Positions 1-7,307 of a DNA stretch of 8,663 bases are shown here, piece after piece. The DNA comes from Thermohalobaculum sp039185235 (GTDB taxonomy: Bacteria > Pseudomonadota > Alphaproteobacteria > Rhodobacterales > Rhodobacteraceae): assembly GCA_039185235.1 (NCBI GenBank), contig JBCDAS010000184.1, positions 1 to 8,663 on the forward strand. Direction: 5' to 3'. Within the stretch, counting starts at the first letter, position 1. Each line of letters begins with the position of its first letter. The position numbers were made by a program, and so were the translations under genes. The notes under the pieces are model-generated. The model was not told where the DNA came from. It worked only from the letters and a program-made list of their open reading frames with translations, and searched no databases.

Positions 1-1
1 C

Positions 2-2020
2 GACCGCGTCCTTGCCACCGCGAAAACCCTGACCACCCACCAACGCCCGGCGGAGGGCGCAATGGCCGGGATGCGGAGCGTTTTGGCGGATGCCGGTGTC
101 TCGATTGCCCGCGTCTCCGGCTTTGTCCACGGGACCACGCTGGCGACCAACGCGCTGATCGAGCGCCGCGGCGCCCAGGTCGCGACCATCACCACCGCCG
201 GGTTCCGCGATATCCTCGAGATCGCCTATGAGCGGCGCTACAGCCAATATGACATAAATCTCGACAAGCCCGATTTGATCGTTCCCCGCCGCAGGGCCTT
301 CACGGTGGTGGAGCGGGTTTCCGCCCAGGGCGCGGTGTTGGAGCCATTGGAGGAGACGGGCATCGACGCGCTGATCGCCGATCTCGACCGGGTGGGGACC
401 GAAGCCGTCGCGATCTGCCTTCTGCATGCCTATGCCAACCCCGCCCATGAACAGCGCCTCGGCGCCTTGCTGCGGGCAGCGCGGCCCGGATGGGCGATCT
501 CGCTCTCCAGCGAAGTTAGCCCCGAGGCGCGGGAGTTCGATCGGCTCTGCACCACCATCGCCAATGCTTATGTCCAACCCCTGATGGCCCGCTATCTGGC
601 TGAGTTTGAGGCAGATTTCACGGCCGAGGGGCTGGCTTGCCCGATTCTCATGATGACCGCAGGCGGGGGGATGACGACCCTCGCAACCGCCGCGCGCTAC
701 CCGATCCGGCTGGTCGAATCCGGCCCAGCGGGCGGTGCGATCCTCGCCCAACGGGTGGCGGAGCAGGTGGGGGCGGACGAGGTCCTCTCCTTCGACATGG
801 GGGGCACGACGGCAAAGCTCTGCCTGATCGACGGGTTCCGCGCACAAACCTCGCGCCAGTTCGAGATCGCCCGCGCCGCGCGGTTCATCAAAGGCTCTGG
901 GATGCCCGTGAGAATCCCCGTGGTCGAGATGATCGAGATCGGCGCAGGCGGGGGCTCGATCGCCTCGGTCGACCGGCTGGGGCGCCTGACCGTGGGGCCG
1001 GAGAGCGCGGGCTCGGAGCCCGGGCCGGTCGCGTTCGGGCGGGGCGGCGACCGGGCGACGGTCACGGATGCGGATGTCACCTTGGGCTATATCGACCCCA
1101 GCCATTTCGCCGAGGGGCGCTTGCGGATCGATGATCGGGCGGCGGCGGTGGCAGTCGGTGGCCAGATCGGAGCGCCGCTCTCGCTGACGGCGGGTCCCGC
1201 CGCCGAGGGTATCAGCGAGATCGTTGATGAGAACATGGCGGCTGCGGGCCGGATGCATGCGGTCGAATCGGGCAAGGATCTCTCGCGCCGGGTGATGATC
1301 GCCTTTGGCGGCAACGGCCCGCTGCACGCGACCCGGGTCGCGCGACGGGCAAGCGTTGCCCGGATCGTCATTCCGCCCGATCCGGGCGTGGGCTCGGCGG
1401 TGGGGTTTCTCCACGCGCCTGTCTCCTTCGAGATCGTCCGCAGCCTCTCTCAGACGCTGGAGGACATGGATCTGGAAGGCGTGAACAACCTGCTCGCGAC
1501 CATGGAGGCCGAGGCGATGGAGGTGGTGCGCGCAGGGGCGCCCTCTGCCCCGATTGAGCAACAGCGCACGGCGTTCATGCGCTATCGCGGCCAGGGGCAT
1601 GAGATCGAGATCGCGCTCCCCGATGGTCCAATACGCGCGGGCGATCTGGCGGATCTCAAGGCCCGGTTCGATACCGCCTATAGCGCCCAGTTTTCACGCC
1701 CGGTGCCGGGGATGGTGATCGAGATCCTGAATTGGTCCCTGCGTCTGGCGACCGTCGAGGCCACGTCGAGCCCGGCCAGCCGACCGGCAAGTGCTGCGTT
1801 GCCCAACCCGCTCTCGCGCCGGGAAATCCGCTGCGATGTCAGCCAGGCCCCGGTCGACGCGCCGCTCTATTGGCGCGCGGATTTGCCAGCGGGAGCAGCA
1901 CTCCCCGGCCCCGCCTTGATCGCCGAGGCGCAGACGACCACTCTGGTCAGCGCCGATTTCAGGGCCGAGATCGACAGTGCTGGCAATCTGCATTTGATCA
2001 AGAAGGAGGCCACTCAATGA
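2..2020 (+). CDS. hyuA: Hydantoinase/oxoprolinase subunit A (HyuA family), 5'-truncated by the window edge
   Basis: This is the ATP-binding subunit of an ATP-dependent cyclic-amidase (hydantoinase, N-methylhydantoinase, 5-oxoprolinase or caprolactamase type). The family phosphorylates and opens a ring amide in the cytoplasm together with subunit B. The frame is open from base 2, and the residues before the first ATG at 62 (LATAKTLTT...) match the usual family N-terminus. The true start is therefore outside the window, and about 25-30 residues with the first nucleotide-binding loop are missing. Counting from the ATG at 62, I see VHGTTLATNALIERRG (22-37), ESGPAGG (219-225), the actin-fold phosphate loop FDMGGTTAK (244-252), EIGAGGGSI (292-300), a VTDAD motif near 334 and AFGGNGPLHA (414-423). 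About 672 residues are visible, in line with the family's roughly 680-700. The usual GPACYG motif reads GPVAFG here. The stop overlaps the B-subunit start by ATGA. Family assignment is sure; the substrate is not. Confidence 0.93.
   Translation, partial: DRVLATAKTLTTHQRPAEGAMAGMRSVLADAGVSIARVSGFVHGTTLATNALIERRGAQVATITTAGFRDILEIAYERRYSQYDINLDKPDLIVPRRRAFTVVERVSAQGAVLEPLEETGIDALIADLDRVGTEAVAICLLHAYANPAHEQRLGALLRAARPGWAISLSSEVSPEAREFDRLCTTIANAYVQPLMARYLAEFEADFTAEGLACPILMMTAGGGMTTLATAARYPIRLVESGPAGGAILAQRVAEQVGADEVLSFDMGGTTAKLCLIDGFRAQTSRQFEIARAARFIKGSGMPVRIPVVEMIEIGAGGGSIASVDRLGRLTVGPESAGSEPGPVAFGRGGDRATVTDADVTLGYIDPSHFAEGRLRIDDRAAAVAVGGQIGAPLSLTAGPAAEGISEIVDENMAAAGRMHAVESGKDLSRRVMIAFGGNGPLHATRVARRASVARIVIPPDPGVGSAVGFLHAPVSFEIVRSLSQTLEDMDLEGVNNLLATMEAEAMEVVRAGAPSAPIEQQRTAFMRYRGQGHEIEIALPDGPIRAGDLADLKARFDTAYSAQFSRPVPGMVIEILNWSLRLATVEATSSPASRPASAALPNPLSRREIRCDVSQAPVDAPLYWRADLPAGAALPGPALIAEAQTTTLVSADFRAEIDSAGNLHLIKKEATQ
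2003..2009 (+). promoter_or_regulatory. Ribosome binding site of subunit B
   Basis: AAGGAGG is a full-length Shine-Dalgarno match 7 bases before the ATG at 2017. It fixes that start over the much longer open frame, which reaches back to 1732 inside the A-subunit gene. Confidence 0.8.
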
Positions 2021-3669
2021 CGCTGAGCCCAACGCGTTTGCAAGTCATGTGGAACCGCCTGCTCGCGGTGGTCGAAGAGCAAGGGCAGACGCTGATCCGC
2101 GCCGCCTTTAGCCCGATCGTGCGCGAGTGCGGGGATATCTCGGCCGGGATCTTCGACATTCAGGGGCGTATGCTGGCCCAGGCTGTCACCGGAACTCCGG
2201 GACATATCAATACGATGGCCGAGGCTGTTAAGACACTTCGCGCCCGGTTCCCTGTCCAGGAGATGAAGCCCGGCGATATCTACATGACCAATGATCCCTG
2301 GATTGCCTCGGGGCATTTGAACGATTTCCTGCTGCTGATGCCCGCGTTTCGCGAGGGGCGGGTTGCGGGCTTCACCTCCTGCACCTCGCATCTGGTGGAT
2401 CTCGGCGGGCAGGGGATGGGGCCGGAGGGCTCGGACATCTATGATGAGGGCCTGCTGATCCCGCCTTGCAAGCTGGTCGATCGCGGCGAGGTCAACGCGC
2501 TTCTGATCGAGATCGTCAAAGCCAACTCCCGCGAGCCGATCGCCAATGAGGGCGATATCTACGCCCTGATCGCCTGTTGCGAGACGGGCGCGCAGAAGCT
2601 GGTTGAGATGATGGCGGAGTTCGGGCTGGAGGATCTGGACCCCTTGGCTGAGCACATCATCGAGACCTCGCGCCGGGGCACATTGGAGGCGATTGCCGAG
2701 ATCCCGCCGGGGACTTACCGCGCCCGTCTGATGGTCGATGGGTATGAGGCGCCGATTGAGCTGGTGGGCACGGTGACCGTGGGCCCGGAGGGGATTTTGC
2801 TGGATTACGCGGGCACGGCAGGCCTCTCGGCCAAGGGCGTCAACGTGCCCTTGAACTATGCGACCGCCTATTCGGTCTTTGCGATGCGCTGCCTGATCGG
2901 ATCGGATATCCCGAACAATGCGGGCTCGCTGGCGCCGTTTCGGGTGACTGGGCCCGAGGATTGCATCCTGAACGCCCAGCCCCCGGCGCCGGTCGCGATG
3001 CGCCATTCCTTGGGCCAGATGACGGCGGATCTGGTCTTTGGCTGCCTTGCGCAAGCGATCCCCGACCGGGTGCCCGCCGAGGGGCCATGCACCATGTGGG
3101 ACCTGCCGCTGCGCAGTGCGCCAGAGGTGGCGCAATCCGGGCGGGAGCCCTTTGCTGTTGAGTTTGTCCATAATGGCGGCACCGGGGCGCGGCCTGGGAA
3201 GGACGGTCTCTCGGCCACGGCCTTCCCCTCGGGGGTTTGGGGCAGCCAAGTCGAGACCTCGGAGCAGGTCGCCCCAGTGCGCTTTCATTGCCGTGAGCTC
3301 CGCCCCGATAGCGGGGGCGCCGGGCGCTGCCGCGGCGGTCTTGGCCAGCGGATCGAACTCAGCCCGGCGGGAGAGGATGCCTTCCTTGTCTTCCCCGCGG
3401 TCGAGCGGATCCTGTTCCCAGCCCAAGGGCGCGAGGGCGGTCGAGCGGGCCAGGCGGGCCGGATCGCCATCGACACCGGCCCGGATCTGCCGGGCAAGGG
3501 CGCCTATAGGGTCGAACCCGGACAACGCCTGATCTTCGAGACCCCGGGCGGGGGCGGGTTCGGCGCGCCCCAGGCGCGGGTGCCAGAGCGCATCGCCCAG
3601 GATCTTGAGGATGGGCTGATCAGCCGCGAAGCCGCCAATTCGCTCTATGGATGGGAGGAGACATCATGA
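2017..3669 (+). CDS. hyuB: Hydantoinase/oxoprolinase subunit B (HyuB family)
   Basis: This is the partner subunit of the ATP-dependent ring-opening amidohydrolase. In this family the B subunit works with A on hydantoins, 5-oxoproline, lactams or related cyclic amides in the cytoplasm. At 550 residues it is full length. Family hallmarks are present: TNDPWIASGHLND (91-103), a conserved His/Asp pair in SHLVDLGG (124-131), GGTGARPGKDGLSATAFPSG (387-406), RPDSGGAGRCRGGLGQ (429-444) and the C-terminal PGGGGFG (510-516). I chose the ATG at 2017 because it follows a perfect Shine-Dalgarno, gives a typical N-terminus (LSPTRLQVMWNRL), and overlaps the A-subunit stop as ATGA, which implies translational coupling and balanced subunits. 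The longer open frame upstream is antiphase to HyuA and spurious. Nothing looks truncated or frameshifted. Substrate specificity cannot be read from the sequence. Confidence 0.94.
   Translation: MTLSPTRLQVMWNRLLAVVEEQGQTLIRAAFSPIVRECGDISAGIFDIQGRMLAQAVTGTPGHINTMAEAVKTLRARFPVQEMKPGDIYMTNDPWIASGHLNDFLLLMPAFREGRVAGFTSCTSHLVDLGGQGMGPEGSDIYDEGLLIPPCKLVDRGEVNALLIEIVKANSREPIANEGDIYALIACCETGAQKLVEMMAEFGLEDLDPLAEHIIETSRRGTLEAIAEIPPGTYRARLMVDGYEAPIELVGTVTVGPEGILLDYAGTAGLSAKGVNVPLNYATAYSVFAMRCLIGSDIPNNAGSLAPFRVTGPEDCILNAQPPAPVAMRHSLGQMTADLVFGCLAQAIPDRVPAEGPCTMWDLPLRSAPEVAQSGREPFAVEFVHNGGTGARPGKDGLSATAFPSGVWGSQVETSEQVAPVRFHCRELRPDSGGAGRCRGGLGQRIELSPAGEDAFLVFPAVERILFPAQGREGGRAGQAGRIAIDTGPDLPGKGAYRVEPGQRLIFETPGGGGFGAPQARVPERIAQDLEDGLISREAANSLYGWEETS
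3654..3658 (+). promoter_or_regulatory. Ribosome binding site of the aminotransferase
   Basis: GGAGG lies within GGGAGGAG, 7 bases before the ATG at 3666. It sits inside the five extra codons of the alternative upstream ATG at 3651. This argues that translation starts at 3666 and that the 3651 start is not used. Confidence 0.7.
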
Positions 3670-4742
3670 TCACACCGCGCCCAGAGCTCGCCGATCTCTC
3701 CCCCTATGGTGTCGAGAACCGCGCGGTCGCCCCCGGCAAAACACCGATCCCGCTGGATGTGAACGAAAGCCTCCGCCCGCCGAGCCCGGCAGTTGGTGAG
3801 GCGGTTGCGGCGGCGCTCCGGCAGGCGCATCGCTATCCCGATTCTGATTGGGTCGCCCTGCGCCAGGAGATCGGGCGGGTCCATGGCTTGGCGCCGGAGA
3901 GCCTGCTCTGCGGCGCTGGTTCGCTGGAGCTGATCGGGCTCCTGATCCGGGCTTTTGCCGGGCCGGGCGATCAAGTCCTCTCGACCCAATACGCCTATGC
4001 CTATTTCCGCACAGCGACCCGGATCGCGGGGGCCGAGTACGTTGTGGCGCCAGAGCCGGAGATGGCGGTCTCGGTCGATGACCTCCTCGCCGCTGTCACG
4101 CCAAAGACCCGGCTGGTCTGTGTTGCCAATCCGGGCAATCCCACGGGCACCGTGATCCCAGCGGCCGAGATCCGGCGGCTGCGCCATGACTTGCCCGGCA
4201 ACGTGCTCCTCCTGATCGACCAGGCCTATGGCGAGTTTGTCGATGCGCCGGGCGAGGCCCTGTTCGACCTGATCGAGCGCGGCGATACGGTGGTGTTCCG
4301 CACCTTCTCCAAAGCCTATGGGCTGGCTGGGATCCGGGTTGGCTGGGGTGCTTTCCCGCCCGCGATCGCGGCTGAGATCCGCAAGCTTCAACCCCCGGGC
4401 CCGATCTCAGGCGTTAGCCAGGCGGCCGCGCGGGCGGCAATGGCGGATCAGGCCTATATGCGCGAGACGGTCGCCCAGACCGCGTGCCAGCAGAACCGTT
4501 TCGCAGCCCGGTTGAGCGAAATCGGGGTCGAGACGGTGGCGAGCCGCACGAACTTCATCCTGCTCCGCTTCCCAGATCCCGACACCGCCCGCTCCGCCGA
4601 CCAGGCTTTGCGCGCCGAAGGGGTGATGGCGCGTGGAATGGGGTTTTATGGATTGCCAGACTGTCTCAGAGTGACCATCGGCCCCGCGGCCGAGATGGAC
4701 CTGACCGCCGAGACGCTGGCCAAATTGGAGGCTTACAGATGA
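3666..4742 (+). CDS. HisC-like PLP-dependent aminotransferase (class I/II, fold type I)
   Basis: This predicted cytoplasmic transaminase has 358 residues and its closest resemblance is to histidinol-phosphate aminotransferase. Visible landmarks are the ANPGNPTGT loop (154-162), the PLP-pyridine Asp in LIDQAYGEF (D185, Y188), the Schiff-base lysine in FSKAYGLAGIRVG (K216, with R224 nearby) and the substrate-carboxylate Arg in LRVTIG (R335). All catalytic positions look intact. The start at 3666 is favoured over the ATG at 3651: it has the Shine-Dalgarno at correct spacing and forms the ATGA overlap with the hyuB stop. Its place among hydantoinase, racemase-family and 2-hydroxyacid dehydrogenase genes, with no other his gene in view, suggests a catabolic amino donor or acceptor reaction rather than histidine biosynthesis. 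HisC-like enzymes commonly accept aromatic or other amino acids. The exact substrate is unknown. Confidence 0.9.
   Translation: MITPRPELADLSPYGVENRAVAPGKTPIPLDVNESLRPPSPAVGEAVAAALRQAHRYPDSDWVALRQEIGRVHGLAPESLLCGAGSLELIGLLIRAFAGPGDQVLSTQYAYAYFRTATRIAGAEYVVAPEPEMAVSVDDLLAAVTPKTRLVCVANPGNPTGTVIPAAEIRRLRHDLPGNVLLLIDQAYGEFVDAPGEALFDLIERGDTVVFRTFSKAYGLAGIRVGWGAFPPAIAAEIRKLQPPGPISGVSQAAARAAMADQAYMRETVAQTACQQNRFAARLSEIGVETVASRTNFILLRFPDPDTARSADQALRAEGVMARGMGFYGLPDCLRVTIGPAAEMDLTAETLAKLEAYR
4727..4731 (+). promoter_or_regulatory. Ribosome binding site of the racemase-family gene
   Basis: GGAGG lies 7 bases before the ATG at 4739, the same geometry as at the two upstream junctions. It selects 4739 over the in-frame open region that extends back to 4484 within the aminotransferase gene. 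Confidence 0.7.
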
Positions 4743-5479
4743 CACCTGCCCACCGTTTTGCAGCCCGGATTGGGGTGCTCGTGCCTTTCACCAACACCAA
4801 TCTCGAGCCGGATATGCAGCTCCTCGCGCCCGAGGATGTGGGGATCTATGTCGAGCGCCTCGGCGGGTATGACATCGACGAGATCCCGGATGATGCGCAG
4901 ATGGCGGGCCTGGGATCGGCTGATCTGAGCCAGCCCTTGCACCTGATCCAGGGCGCGCGCCCGGATGTGATCCTTTATGGCTGCACTTCGGCCACGCTGA
5001 CCCATGGGCCCGCGTTTGACCGGGATCTGGCCGAGACGATCCGCACAGGCTCTGGTGCCCATTCGGTCACAGCGGCGGGTGCCTTGGTCCATGCTGTGCG
5101 CCGCTTGGGCCTTCGCAAAATCGCCTTTGCCTCGCCCTATGTGGGCGCGATCAACGACCAGGCGGTGGCGTTTTTGGCGGCAGAGGGGATCGAGACGGTC
5201 TCGCGCGCCGATATCGGGCGCGAGCTTGGGAATTATGGCCAGGGTGAACTGGTGCCGGAGGAGGTCTTTGCCCTGGGCCTAGAGGCGGATGAGGCCGGGG
5301 CGGAGGCGATCGTCCTCTCCTGCACCGATATGCGCTCGGTCGAAGTGGTGGAGCGGCTGGAGGCTGCCACGGGCAAACCTGTGATCTGCTCGAACCAGGC
5401 GATGATGTTCCAGGCGTTGGAATTGCTCGGGCGCCGTGCCGAACGCTCTTGTGGAGCGCTGATGCGGGCTGCGGCATGA
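4739..5479 (+). CDS. Asp/Glu/hydantoin racemase superfamily protein (maleate isomerase / arylmalonate decarboxylase / EutA-like)
   Basis: This is a cytoplasmic enzyme of 246 residues from the cofactor-free two-cysteine superfamily. Members include Asp/Glu and hydantoin racemases, maleate cis-trans isomerase, arylmalonate decarboxylase and the ectoine-utilisation protein EutA. The N-terminal strand and loop IGVLVPFTNTNLEPDM (11-26) binds substrate carboxylate in relatives. The first catalytic Cys lies in LYGCTSATLTHG (C82) and the second in VLSCTDMR (C195). TAAGALVHAV (111-120), ASPYVGAIND (131-140) and LGNYGQGEL (163-171) favour the maleate isomerase/decarboxylase branch over classical Asp racemases. 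Both cysteines are present, so a two-base racemase or isomerase mechanism is possible. It overlaps the genes on both sides by ATGA. In a hydantoinase operon a hydantoin racemase role is attractive, but isomerase or decarboxylase activity fits the motifs equally well. Confidence 0.88.
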   Translation: MTPAHRFAARIGVLVPFTNTNLEPDMQLLAPEDVGIYVERLGGYDIDEIPDDAQMAGLGSADLSQPLHLIQGARPDVILYGCTSATLTHGPAFDRDLAETIRTGSGAHSVTAAGALVHAVRRLGLRKIAFASPYVGAINDQAVAFLAAEGIETVSRADIGRELGNYGQGELVPEEVFALGLEADEAGAEAIVLSCTDMRSVEVVERLEAATGKPVICSNQAMMFQALELLGRRAERSCGALMRAAA

Positions 5480-6432
5480 CCCGGGTTCTGCTCCACACCA
5501 ACCGCCCCGAGGCTGCAATCGCGGTCTTGGCCGAGCGCCATCCCGATCTTGCGCCTGAGATCTGCGCCGATTTCGAGAGCCTGCCCGCCCGCCTGGCCGA
5601 GACCGCGCCAGAGGTGGTCTACAGCTCGCGCTTCTCCAGCGCCCCTTTCCCGCGAGAGGCCCTGTTCGCAGCCCCCAGTGTCAAATGGATCTCGAATGCG
5701 GGCTCTGGAGTGAATCATCTCCTGCCCTGGGATGGCGAAAAGGTGGTCGTGACCAATGGCGCCGGCGTCGCCGCCGCCGCCATGGCCCATTTCGCGATCG
5801 GCATGTTCCTGCATCACAGCCTAGACATCCCGCGCATGCAGCGCGACCAGGCGGCACGGCATTGGCCGACACGCGGGGTTGAGCCCTTGGAGGGCAAAAC
5901 CCTGGCCTTGATTGGGGTGGGCAAGACGGGCGAGGAGACCGCCCGGATCGCCAAAGCTATGGGGATGACGGTGCTGGGTGTCCGCGCCCGGCCCCAGCCG
6001 AGCGCCCATGTCGACGAGGTCTTTGCCACCGACGCCATGGCAGAGGCGCTGGGCCGGGCAGATTTTATTCTGGTCTGCCTGCCGCTTTTGCCGACCACCC
6101 TGGGCCTGATCGACCACGTGGCGCTCGCGGCTGTGAAGCCGGGCGCTGTGCTGGTGGATGTCTCGCGCGGCGGCATTCTGGTGCCCGATGCCCTTATCAA
6201 TGCGCTTGATCAGGGCCAGCTGTCAGGCGCTGTCTTAGATGTGACCGACCCAGAGCCGCTGCCGCTGGACAGCCCGCTCTGGGCGCATCCAAAGATCCTG
6301 ATCTCGCCCCATTGCTCGGGCGTCTATCAGGGCTGGGAGCGGCGTGCGGTCGAGTGGTTTGCCGACAATCTCACCCGCTGGCGGCAGGGGGAGCCTTTGC
6401 AAAATGTGGTCAGTCCAGAGCGCGGCTACTAG
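5476..6432 (+). CDS. D-isomer-specific 2-hydroxyacid dehydrogenase
   Basis: This is an NAD(P)H-dependent oxidoreductase of 318 residues that interconverts 2-oxoacids and D-2-hydroxyacids in the cytoplasm. It has the split substrate-binding domain of the family and a central Rossmann domain. The dinucleotide motif is LIGVGKTG (GxGxxG at 147-152). The catalytic triad is R231 in DVSRGGIL, E260 in DPEPLP and H279 in SPHCSG. The second Rossmann strand ends VLGVRARP with R170 and R172 and no acidic residue, which suggests NADP(H) preference (inference). The ATG at 5476 is chosen because it overlaps the preceding stop as ATGA and starts directly at the first beta strand. A TTG at 5449 in the same frame would add nine unlikely residues. 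There is no Shine-Dalgarno, so expression probably depends on translational coupling. It may be a glyoxylate/hydroxypyruvate reductase relative; the real substrate is unknown. Confidence 0.91.
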   Translation: MTRVLLHTNRPEAAIAVLAERHPDLAPEICADFESLPARLAETAPEVVYSSRFSSAPFPREALFAAPSVKWISNAGSGVNHLLPWDGEKVVVTNGAGVAAAAMAHFAIGMFLHHSLDIPRMQRDQAARHWPTRGVEPLEGKTLALIGVGKTGEETARIAKAMGMTVLGVRARPQPSAHVDEVFATDAMAEALGRADFILVCLPLLPTTLGLIDHVALAAVKPGAVLVDVSRGGILVPDALINALDQGQLSGAVLDVTDPEPLPLDSPLWAHPKILISPHCSGVYQGWERRAVEWFADNLTRWRQGEPLQNVVSPERGY

Positions 6433-7307
6433 CTGCCGCTGGGCCATGCGAGCCAGGCGCCTGCCTGATCGGCCAGCTCATCTGGTTCGAACCCGATCAA
6501 CAGGGATAAACGCTCCCCATCATCGGCTGTGGCATAAATCCGCTCGGCGATCCGACCGCGGCGGAAGCCCACCACAATCCGCCGTCCGTCATAGCTCTGA
6601 CCGCTCGCGAACCGGACCGAAACTTCCTCGCCTTTACCGGGAATCACCCTTGCAATGGGCCCTGTGAGATCGCGGAGCAAAAGCCCGCCTTTGGGCGATT
6701 CCTCGGCGACCAGGAACCCATCGATGCCTTGGGCCGGGATCGACAGTCGCGCGGTCGATCCGGTGGCATAGGCCAGGGCCTCTCGCGGAACGGTGACGAG
6801 ATCGTTGAAGGCGATCACCTCGCAGCCGCAATCGGGCCGATCCGGGGGCAAATCCGCGATGCAGAGCCGCAATGCCTGCTCCGCCAAATCGGGTCGCGGC
6901 AGCGGATCGGCCGAAGAAACCACCGCCGTACCCGGACAGGACAGCGCAGGCGCGCCCCGGGCCAAAGCCCGCGCCCCGGTCGATTGCAGGAACTGGCGTC
7001 CGGGCTCGGAGCCGATGAGATAGGGCAGGGTGTCGATCAGAACGCGCTGCGCCTGGTCCCGCCCTCCCAGACGCGCGGGATCTGCGCGTTGTGCCGCAAG
7101 CCGCGCGGTTGCAAACTCATCGCCGGGCTCTGCCGCAATCACCGGCGGTCGTGGCAGCAAGATCATCTTTTGCTGATGCCAGTCTTCCTCGACCTGATCG
7201 CGCTGGGAGCGGTCTTCCGGTGCCAGAGGATTGCACGCCATCAGAGCACAAGTCGCGACAATGCATAGAATGCCCGATCGCGTTTTTGTGATCCTCTCTC
7301 GCATCAT
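6429..7307 (-). CDS. Hypothetical lipoprotein
   Basis: I do not recognise this 292-residue protein. The N-terminus has basic residues (RERITKTR), a hydrophobic stretch at 12-24 and a lipobox LMAC with Cys25. It should be a lipoprotein processed by signal peptidase II, with Asn at +2. The mature part begins with a charged stretch, followed by an alpha-helical region and then a Cys-rich segment with C124, C149, C160 and C162, the last two as DCGC. These could form two periplasmic disulfides. The last third alternates strands and turns and looks like a beta-rich domain. Two adjacent ATGs exist (7307 and 7304); the GGGAGAGCT before them (complement of 7311-7319) supports either. The gene converges on the dehydrogenase with a 4-base stop overlap and diverges from the cold-shock gene across 130 bases, so it is probably monocistronic. 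Confidence 0.8.
   Translation of the reverse strand: MMRERITKTRSGILCIVATCALMACNPLAPEDRSQRDQVEEDWHQQKMILLPRPPVIAAEPGDEFATARLAAQRADPARLGGRDQAQRVLIDTLPYLIGSEPGRQFLQSTGARALARGAPALSCPGTAVVSSADPLPRPDLAEQALRLCIADLPPDRPDCGCEVIAFNDLVTVPREALAYATGSTARLSIPAQGIDGFLVAEESPKGGLLLRDLTGPIARVIPGKGEEVSVRFASGQSYDGRRIVVGFRRGRIAERIYATADDGERLSLLIGFEPDELADQAGAWLAWPSGS

Noticed and set aside
1732..2016. A 95-codon N-terminal extension of the hydantoinase B frame
   Set aside because: It overlaps the conserved HyuA C-terminus in another frame, has low-complexity Pro/Arg/Gly composition, and would skip the perfect Shine-Dalgarno and the ATG at 2017.
2014..3525. A 503-codon open frame antisense to the hydantoinase B gene
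   Set aside because: It lies wholly opposite a full-length gene with all family motifs. Long antisense frames are expected in GC-rich codon-biased DNA. Its translation is Arg/Gln/His-rich with no recognisable domain.
4484..4738. Upstream extension of the racemase-family frame
   Set aside because: It is out-of-frame translation of the aminotransferase gene. The ATG at 4739 has the ribosome binding site and the family N-terminus.
5449..5475. TTG start adding nine residues to the 2-hydroxyacid dehydrogenase
   Set aside because: It has no Shine-Dalgarno, and the added residues (through CG before MTRVLLHTNR) do not fit the family. The ATGA overlap at 5476 matches the other junctions.
6453..6466. 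Small palindrome around CAGGCGCCTG near the lipoprotein gene end
   Set aside because: It is a chance 10-base palindrome inside coding sequence, with no T-run and no second copy elsewhere, so neither a terminator nor an operator can be argued.
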